The position numbers and the translations under genes were made by a program. Under the pieces are notes generated by a model, which was not told where the DNA came from, made no database searches, and worked only from the letters and a program-made list of their open reading frames with translations. DNA of 64,000 nucleotides, from NCBI GenBank assembly GCA_022578965.1, contig MU400509.1, positions 310,001-374,000 of the forward strand, in the 5' to 3' direction. Positions 57,304 through 64,000 of this stretch are shown here, one piece after another. This DNA is from Xylaria sp. FL1777. Its lineage: Eukaryota; Ascomycota; Sordariomycetes; Xylariales; Xylariaceae. The first letter of the stretch is position 1, and each line of letters begins with the position of its first letter.

Positions 57304-58701
57304 TCAGACCAAGGATGGTTTCTTCTTGATCCCTAGAAGCGCAGCGTGATCCTTCTTCTTCTTGACCACGCGCTTGAAAGACGGCGGTGGCATATCAGTG
57401 GATACTCCCTTCCCGGCCCCTGAGCCAGTAGCCGAGACCACTTCGGACTTCGATGAAGCTGGATGTATTATAGGCGTGGTATCGCCGTCGTCGATAACTT
57501 CCTCCGATATCATGTCGTCTAGCCGCCTTGCGGATTCGAATGCGCGCCTCGCTGCTTCTGCGTCTTCTCTATCTTGACGCTCGGCATCCTCGTCGACGAC
57601 GGGGGCAACGCCAGCCTCTAGACCGTCTCGGTCCGCGCGCTCAACGCGCGCATTGCGGGTTCGGATCTCATCTAGAGCGTCGGCGACAGCCATCTCGCGC
57701 TTCGCGTCAACTGTCTTAGCCTCGAGTTCCACCATGGCGTCGCGCTCCTCTTCTTCTTTCTCTAGTCGATCGAGTCGTTCCTCATCCGTCTCTTCCCGTC
57801 CTACGCGCCATGGTTCTGTGCTTCTTTTCGCACCCCTCTCACAGGCATAGTCGTTATTGCGTGGATCAGTTTTAAAGCAGATTTCCTAGCACTCAACGTA
57901 AGTTTATGTGAGAAGACTGATATAGCTGCCAACTTACTCCTGAACACCGTGTACACTTTAATAATGTCAGCAACCCATGTAAGATCTCGGATATAGCCCC
58001 GACTCATTGTGCTAAGCTAGACGGGAAACGGGGTTGGGGCTGCTCACCTTGATGTAGAAGCGGAAGATTTGAATGCCTAGGTATTTCTCGTCGAGTGGGG
58101 TCTCCTTCCGAGCACTTCAGACGCAGTTAGAAAATTTCGGTTCGTATGCTCCTGGTAATGCTTAGGAAACCAGCTCTAGATGTGAAACTCACTTAAATTT
58201 GCGTCCTCTGTAGATGTATTCACCGCATCGTAGACACTTCATAGAGCTGATAATGCCGTTAGCAGCGCAGAAACAGGCGGATTTCTAGACCTACAATGGA
58301 GCCATCAATCTGACAGTCTGAACTTTCGGCCCACTCGCCTTCGGTTTGCGAACACTTCAACATCGAGTCAGTAAATTCCTTGGAGGCTTATAAGAGTGTG
58401 GTGACCACTTGTGGGATATAAGGAATACTCACCGCTGGATCGCGCTGGGATCGACTATGGTATATAAAGAGTCAGTTGTCTTCCTTCTAAGTTATTCGGG
58501 CGATGTGAGAGCACTAAGTGCTCCTTAGATATGAGACGAGCTTGAACTGGAAATCTCGCTCGAGATGGCCGGAATATTAAGTTGAAGATTGCTGGTGATA
58601 CTCACAGTCCGGAGGATAGTATTTGGTTCTGCACGATGGTTAGCATGGAGAAAGCACAGGGACACAAAGGACATGACGGACAATACTTTGCGCTCAGACA
58701 T
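57304..58701 (-). CDS. YJU2: YJU2/CCDC94 (CWC16 family) first-step splicing factor, eight exons
   Basis: Exons are complement of 58682..58701, 58606..58628, 58433..58454, 58295..58354, 58193..58246, 58048..58114, 57938..57955 and 57304..57885, giving 281 residues. Yju2 joins the activated spliceosome and promotes the branching step. The spliced N-terminus reads MSERKVLTKYYPPDFDPSAIQR, then [32 protein letters not shown] (key residues only: the first CxxC in CLRCGE). [25 protein letters not shown] supplies the second CxxC of the zinc-binding fold, followed by CERGAKRSTEPWR. A Glu/Arg coiled coil (about 125-210) and a basic tail ending KKPSLV follow. Four exons are only 18-23 nt. Exon 1 uses donor GTCCGT. 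All junctions keep frame, and the family match across every one makes the model firm. Confidence 0.92.
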
Positions 58702-59444
58702 GGTAACTCAGTTTAAGCTCTAGAGGAGGGCTATTCGGGGGAATGGGAAAAGAGAATATCAAGGCGATTTGAAAAAGAGCGGGAAATGAACGAATCGCAT
58801 ACGTGGGTGAGCGATAGTGATGCTATGGAGGCGTAATGTCTAAGGTATCGTGAGATGCTTTCTTGGTCACTGCTCGATGACTAAGAACAGACAAAACAAG
58901 TGGCGTAAATGTCACGTGCTACTTCCTCAGCCTCGTCTTAGCTCCAGAGTCAAGCCCCACTGCGGCTCATATGGCTTCTTACCATATGATGCACGCCAAG
59001 AGAGTACCTAGGTACCTATCAAGGTATGTACTGTGTATATTGTTGATGGCAATTATTTACGTCAATGTAAGCCACAAAGATAGGTCATAATAAGGGGCCA
59101 CGCCTGCAGCTACTACCAGTGAAGCTCTATCATGACATAGAGCTTCCTTAATAGACTATGACGTATTTCCTCTCTAATAAAGCACTGATACATGAGCCTT
59201 AGAAATAAAAGAGTATCAATTCTGACTTTCTGAGCATTGATATAACATCGTTTTACACGCTCTGGCCTATTAAAGCAAAGGAATGACCTAATCTATGGGA
59301 CATGAATATCATAATAAGCCGTTGCCATAATGTTCTATTTGTACTGTGATAGTAGGTTCGAATCTCGATGATGTGGTAAAATATGAATCGTCGTGATAGT
59401 CTCGCTAAATGGATATCTTGTTCGAACTTGTGACACTCATGTCA
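58702..59444. other. Intergenic between GCP5-like gene and YJU2 (both minus)
   Basis: It holds the YJU2 promoter side, with CACGTG at 58913-58918 and the TACCTAGGTA core at 59005-59014. A perfect hairpin at 59121-59146 lies nearer the GCP5-like 3' end. Confidence 0.5.
59121..59146. repeat. Perfect hairpin, 10-bp stem and 6-base loop
   Basis: GAAGCTCTAT (59121-59130), loop CATGAC, ATAGAGCTTC (59137-59146). It sits about 300 bp downstream of the GCP5-like stop codon. Confidence 0.85.
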
Positions 59445-62138
59445 TTAAAGTCTTCGGATTCCCAATTCGAGCATCTCTGCAAGTACATCCCATTTGCTCG
59501 CAGCTTCACTACTACTGGCTCTTGCAACACCTCTTAGACCGCCACATATGAACTTTAAGTGCCGATCGAGATCGGACCGGATTTCGCCCAGTATTTGACT
59601 ATAGGGGATCTCTGCACCATGCGTCATAGCGCCCTTGTCTTGATCGCCAAGGAATGTGTCATCCTCTTCCTCGCAGGTCTCGATATATCTTTTAGGACTA
59701 TCTTTTTTAGGCGATGATATAAGAGATAATCGGGACAGTTCTTGCGTTTCTTCTGCCCTTCTCTCTAGTTCGATCTGACGAGCATCCCGTAGCCTAATTG
59801 CTAGATCAAAGATATCTAGGATGGCTTCACGAATAGGGTCAAGCTTTCCCCCGAGGCAAGCCTCATTTAGCATCTGTTTCGTAAAGGTAGAATGTGACGT
59901 AATCATCTGATCTATATCTTCTGCCCGTCTCATCTCCTCTAAAAGATGAGCTACCAAAGGGCCAAGCACGAGGGTGCTGAGGTAGGATTGAAGAGTATTG
60001 CAAAACCAAAGAAGCTTTGAACGAAGGCCGTAGAAAATTTCCTGCTCAGGTGCCGTAGAAGCTACGCCCTCCGCAACAATGCGGTGTCTAGTTAGCACGT
60101 GACTAGCCCTTCGTAGTTGGAGAAGAAACGTGAAGACTAGTTGGTACTGGTCTAGACTCTCATCTGTTAATACAATCCGGGATAGCCAAGGAAGTCGGTA
60201 GGTGATGCAGATAGATGGCAGCCCTTCTCGAACAGTTCGTCGAACGTCCGTAACGTTGCGAGATGAATGATTTAGTGGTGTGCTGACATTAAGACGATGT
60301 GACTCTATAAGACCATCGAAAGCTTCACGAGCAATCTCGGTGAGGTTAAACCGGTCGTGCCAATTAATATTGAAAATGTCGATGTTTGTAAACACGGCGT
60401 TAGCAAAATGGTCAGAACGCGACCCGTCAGACATTAAATAAATGTGTTGGAGCATATCCAAATCTGACCACAAATTATAGGTCTGAAATAACGTTTGTCT
60501 AAGGGTAGCGGAAGCTGCATGATGCTTGCTTCGCATCCATTGATCAAACATATTTTTGAATACTTCCGAGAAAGGCATAAAAGTAGATATTGCGCTCATA
60601 TCTACTTGAATAGCGGGTTCTGGTGTCTTTTCTTGTCTCGGCCAGTGTTTTCCTAGCAGCTTGAGGATCACAATACTCTTGCCAGTTGTAAATATCTTAG
60701 ACGCTGCCGGCTGTAGAAACCGTGGCGCGAATAGCGAGCCTTGAGACGTCTTCTTGAGCTTGAACTGTTCAGTCCAAGCTTGAGACCGTGAGACATCGAC
60801 CGGTGAACGGGAAATGAAGAAAGTTTTGTCGCTGTCTATGAGCTCGCCTTCTTCCATCCAGTAACGGATTGGTTGGAGATATGCCGCAAAACATTCGAAA
60901 AAGAGTTGGCCAATGAAACGATAGGCAATCTCATCCCCGCCCAACTGTAATGCCTGAGCGGAGTCAAATAGCAACTCAAGATAGTGGAATGGGCAAGAGT
61001 TCTTAGACTGGTCTAATTGCTCTACAGTATCTGCAAGAGATTTTAAGGGATGGAGATGAGAATTAAGGTTATCTAAGAGCTTTATGACACTAGCGACAAA
61101 ATCCCGGTTGGTACTGGCATAATGTGCTTGCATACCGGCTATAGTATTGTCGAAAGATCTCAAGCGGTTCTCGATAGCTGCCTGAAAAGCCTGGAGAAGG
61201 GGTATCCGCTGCTGTTGCCTGACGTATTGGCGTAAGAGAGATAATCTCCGCATACTGTCACGTGTAGAGACTAGGAGTGATCTGAATATTTGCCGGGAGG
61301 CATGTGAAAGCTGAATATCAAGGGAAACTTTCCCTTGGCTATCAAACAAGCCGTTCTCAAGGCCACTTAGCATAAAGAGTATTTCTCGAATGGTTTGCAT
61401 CTGAGTGATAACGATCTTCTGAGGTCGGACAGTTGAGCTTTTGGGCGATGTTCTTATTCTCCACGCTTGACTTGTGCGAATTACGTCGAGATCTGACTGG
61501 CCCTGTAATCTCTCGAGATAATCTGTAGGCTGCTTACGATAGCGGGCTTCAACGCTGGATAATGATGTATCTTCCGAGTGTGTCGACGAATCGGATTCAT
61601 GATCGTACTCATCATCGGAGCTGTATCCGCCAAAGTCAACATTTCGCCAAAGTTCGCGGTCTTTATCCCACCCTTCTTCCTTGGCAATATCGCTCCATTT
61701 CAACCTTGGCTCGGGGATATCCTCCGGTTCTTTCAGTAATTCGAGGTCACTAAGGTTTGATTTCTGAACTGGCTGATCTGCCAGCTTCAGCAATAGATCA
61801 AGTACATCGGGTGTCCATTTGTCCGAGCATTGCGCAAGGGCGTCTAATCGACCTCTTAAAGCATCGGCCGTCTTGTCACGATTCAGAATACGGAATCTTT
61901 CCTCATAGCCGTCAAGAGCAGAATACACTTCAAATTGGTTGGTTCGGAGAAAGCTGTGATGACGAAGCTTCCGCAGACTTGATTCTCTCAACGCATCGAA
62001 GCGAATGCGGTCAGTCTGGGAAGAATGAGTTAGTCCTGTTAGAGGTGAAGCAGGGTGAAAATTCACCTCGGTTGTTGTGGAGACGATGACTTCGATTAAT
62101 TCGTCTGTTAAGCTGCTTAACTTCGCGGCAAAGCTCAT
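59445..62138 (-). CDS. Gamma-tubulin complex component, GCP5-type (Spc97/Spc98 family)
   Basis: A single exon of 897 residues, starting MSFAAKLSSLTDELIEVI. GCP proteins form the gamma-tubulin ring complex that nucleates microtubules at spindle pole bodies. The N-terminal region has the GCP5-like block LKWSDIAKEEGWDKDRELWRNVDFGGYSSDDE (about 147-178, key residues W-DI, W-NVDF), followed by an acidic Ser-rich linker. The grip-1-like region includes TIREILFMLSGLENGLF at about 255-271. The C-terminal grip-2-like half has ICITYRLPWLSRIVLTDESLDQYQLVFTFLLQLRRA (about 633-668) and LWFCNTLQSYL, typical of GCPs. Distinguishing GCP5 from GCP6 rests on the WRNVDFGG block and length, so the subtype is likely rather than certain. 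Confidence 0.87.
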   Translation of the reverse strand: MSFAAKLSSLTDELIEVIVSTTTEVNFHPASPLTGLTHSSQTDRIRFDALRESSLRKLRHHSFLRTNQFEVYSALDGYEERFRILNRDKTADALRGRLDALAQCSDKWTPDVLDLLLKLADQPVQKSNLSDLELLKEPEDIPEPRLKWSDIAKEEGWDKDRELWRNVDFGGYSSDDEYDHESDSSTHSEDTSLSSVEARYRKQPTDYLERLQGQSDLDVIRTSQAWRIRTSPKSSTVRPQKIVITQMQTIREILFMLSGLENGLFDSQGKVSLDIQLSHASRQIFRSLLVSTRDSMRRLSLLRQYVRQQQRIPLLQAFQAAIENRLRSFDNTIAGMQAHYASTNRDFVASVIKLLDNLNSHLHPLKSLADTVEQLDQSKNSCPFHYLELLFDSAQALQLGGDEIAYRFIGQLFFECFAAYLQPIRYWMEEGELIDSDKTFFISRSPVDVSRSQAWTEQFKLKKTSQGSLFAPRFLQPAASKIFTTGKSIVILKLLGKHWPRQEKTPEPAIQVDMSAISTFMPFSEVFKNMFDQWMRSKHHAASATLRQTLFQTYNLWSDLDMLQHIYLMSDGSRSDHFANAVFTNIDIFNINWHDRFNLTEIAREAFDGLIESHRLNVSTPLNHSSRNVTDVRRTVREGLPSICITYRLPWLSRIVLTDESLDQYQLVFTFLLQLRRASHVLTRHRIVAEGVASTAPEQEIFYGLRSKLLWFCNTLQSYLSTLVLGPLVAHLLEEMRRAEDIDQMITSHSTFTKQMLNEACLGGKLDPIREAILDIFDLAIRLRDARQIELERRAEETQELSRLSLISSPKKDSPKRYIETCEEEDDTFLGDQDKGAMTHGAEIPYSQILGEIRSDLDRHLKFICGGLRGVARASSSEAASKWDVLAEMLELGIRRL

Positions 62139-62814
62139 TTTCCTGGTTTTATTTGCCTATCCTAGGCTGAGATGGGATTAGACGAAGTTGTAGGCCATTC
62201 TGTGATATCTCACTGAGTGAGGTGAAATACAATACCGTAGCTTCCCAACATTTGCGACCAGACTAATACACTGTGTTACTTGATTTACGCGGGTTAATTG
62301 AACGCGCCAATACTACGTATGGGGCGTGTTTTGCACATGAATGTAGATAGGTATTTACCAGTGTGTTTTACAGTGTAGATACTGTATGCTCCGGTAAGTA
62401 GATCAGATCCTAAGTCTAATGTACTTACGTATGCATGTTTCATTCACACCGCTTACACTGTGCAATTAACTTCTCCCCTTTCCAGGACCCGCCCGATAAC
62501 CCCCCTAACCGGAGACAGCATACTTACACTATCTAGATCGCCAAGTGAAAGTCTAAAACATCAAACTTCAAGTCACTTCTACAAATTTAAATCTTTGTCA
62601 CATGTCCTATCGCATTCTTGTTGACACGATAAGCTCGACCTTGCATCTGTCTGTCACTGTTGACTCAGGTTACCCTAAATTTTTTTCTTGGTAGAGTTTT
62701 GCTACTACTACACAAGTTACTATTTAATCCCCTGATTCTCTGCTAGGCAATCCCAGCTTTCTACGAGCTGCTCATTCGAATCCATGTGTATCAGGTCATA
62801 GGTCACATCTTACA
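62139..62814. other. Divergent promoter region, 676 bp
   Basis: The region between the GCP5-like gene (-) and the GT15 gene (+) must serve both. The plus-side leader has CT-rich stretches. I see no strong motif. Confidence 0.5.
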
Positions 62815-63973
62815 ATGGCTCTAGCGAGGCCGGTTCGCGCTTTGGCGCTTGCAGCCGTTTTCATCCTTATTTTCTGCTTCTACAATCTATTCCAACCCAG
62901 CAGCAGCGCCGTCCATGACCGCGCCAGCCTCCAGACCAACGAGGACTTCCACGGCACATTCGAGAGGGATCCTAACTTAGATCGTAAGCAATCCCGATCT
63001 GTGTGTATATTCTATCCGCAGTCTGACTAACAAACCGTCAGTTACGGGAGAGCCTCCAGGGATATTAGTACGCGCCTCCGACGCCTATGCGCCAGGCAAA
63101 GCCGGTACCGCTCGAATCCCCGCGACCCTCCTAGCGCTGGTCCGTAACGAAGAGCTCCCGGGGATGCTGCAGTCGATGAGGGATTTGGAGCGAACATGGA
63201 ACAATAAATTCAACTATCCTTGGACCTTCTTCAACGACGTCCCCTTCACCGAAGAATTCAAACGCAAGACAAGAGCTGCAACAAATGCGGAATGTAGATA
63301 TGGTACGCGGGCACATTCGTTAAGTAGGAGCAGAATACTGACGCAGCCTTATAGAGGTTATTCCCAAAGAACACTGGGAGAAGCCGTCGTGGATCAACGA
63401 TGACCTTTTCGCCGAATCCGTCAAAATCCTCGAGGAGAACGATATCCAATACGCGGGCATGCTCTCATACCACCAAATGTGTCGATGGAATAGTGGCCTC
63501 TTCTATAAACACCCTGCACTTGCCGACATACGGTACTACTGGCGAGTTGAGCCCAAGGTGCACTTCTTTTGCGATGTTGATTACGATGTCTTCCGTTATA
63601 TGCAGGACAACAACAAAACTTATGGATTTACTATCACTCTCTATGATGCGCCGCAATCAATTCCATCTCTCTGGCCTGAAACGACCAAGTTCCTTTCGGA
63701 ACATCCCGAATATCTGCATGAAAATCGTGCAGAGGGTTGGTTAACAGATAGGATACGCCGTCCCGTTCACAACGAGATGGCCAACGGCTACTCCACTTGC
63801 CATTTCTGGACAAATTTTGAAATCGCAGATATGAATTTCTGGCGAAGCCAAGTCTACGAAGACTACTTCAACCATCTGGATCGAGCGGGTGGGTTCTTCT
63901 ACGAACGTTGGGGCGATGCGCCGGTACATAGTGTCGCGCTAGGTTTGTTTGAGGACAAGAATAAAATTCACTG
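62815..63973 (+). CDS. GT15 alpha-1,2-mannosyltransferase (KRE2/KTR family), 3' part outside window
   Basis: Exons 62815..62983, 63042..63302 and 63355..63973 give about 349 residues. The last ends at donor TG|GTAAGT, so at least one more exon lies beyond the right edge. GT15 enzymes add alpha-1,2-mannose to O- and N-glycans in the Golgi lumen, using GDP-mannose and Mn2+. A type II membrane anchor (ALALAAVFILIFCFYNLF, about residues 9-26) is followed by a short stem. The catalytic domain has ATLLALVRNEELPGMLQSMRDLE, FNYPWTFFNDVPFTEEF, VEPKVHFFCDVDYDVFRYM, and the family motif YSTCHFWTNFEIADMNFWRS with the conserved catalytic Glu. FFYERWGDAPVHSVALGLF closes the visible part. Both internal introns (58 and 52 bp) keep frame. 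Confidence 0.93.
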
Positions 63974-64000
63974 GTAAGTCAAGGCATTAGTTCTTCTAGA

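Noticed and set aside
59350..59370. GGTTCGAATCTC resembling a tRNA B box
   Set aside because: The flanking T stem does not pair, and no A box or acceptor stem is found at the right distance.

Overview
The window is nuclear DNA of a filamentous ascomycete (Pezizomycotina, most likely Sordariomycetes). The evidence is the gene content (Neurospora-like calcineurin B, CSE1, EPL1, tuberin, GT15 mannosyltransferase), short spliceosomal introns with GTRAGT-type donors and CTAAC/CTGAC branch sites, and widely spaced genes on both strands. I could not assign a genus. No CRISPR array, intact transposon or convincing tRNA/rRNA gene was seen.

Layout. 0-12 kb: the 3' end of an Arg/Asp-rich protein (+), a small membrane protein (-), the SNF1/AMPK beta subunit (+), KAE1/OSGEP of the KEOPS complex (-) and EPL1 of NuA4 (-). 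14-21 kb: calcineurin B (+), an NAD(P)H-dependent FMN reductase-like flavoprotein (+) and the ES2/DGCR14 splicing factor (+). 21-32 kb: the exportin CSE1 (-, 8 exons) and a 1601-residue tuberin/TSC2 homologue (+), divergently arranged. 32-41 kb: gene-poor, holding one tandem-GNAT gene (-) that looks like the detached C-terminal half of a fungal GH3-GNAT protein. 40.7-50.4 kb: CENP-I/Mis6 (+), the ABC ATPase CAF16 (-), an unknown acidic protein with a GC-AG intron (-) and an unknown Ser/Pro-rich protein (+). 50.4-56.1 kb: no supported gene. 56-64 kb: a small Ser/Met-rich protein (+), the splicing factor YJU2/CCDC94 with four tiny exons (-), a gamma-tubulin complex protein of the GCP5 type (-), and the start of a GT15 alpha-mannosyltransferase (+) that runs off the window.

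Most recognised genes are housekeeping genes: chromatin, splicing, nuclear transport, tRNA modification, kinetochore and spindle. Three nutrient or calcium signalling components (SNF1 beta subunit, calcineurin B, TSC2) lie within about 28 kb, but nothing suggests co-regulation. No biosynthetic cluster or defence system was found. The clearest unexplained signal is a 10-bp palindrome, TACCTAGGTA, seen nine times and only between genes. The next most interesting item is the GNAT gene without a GH3 domain.
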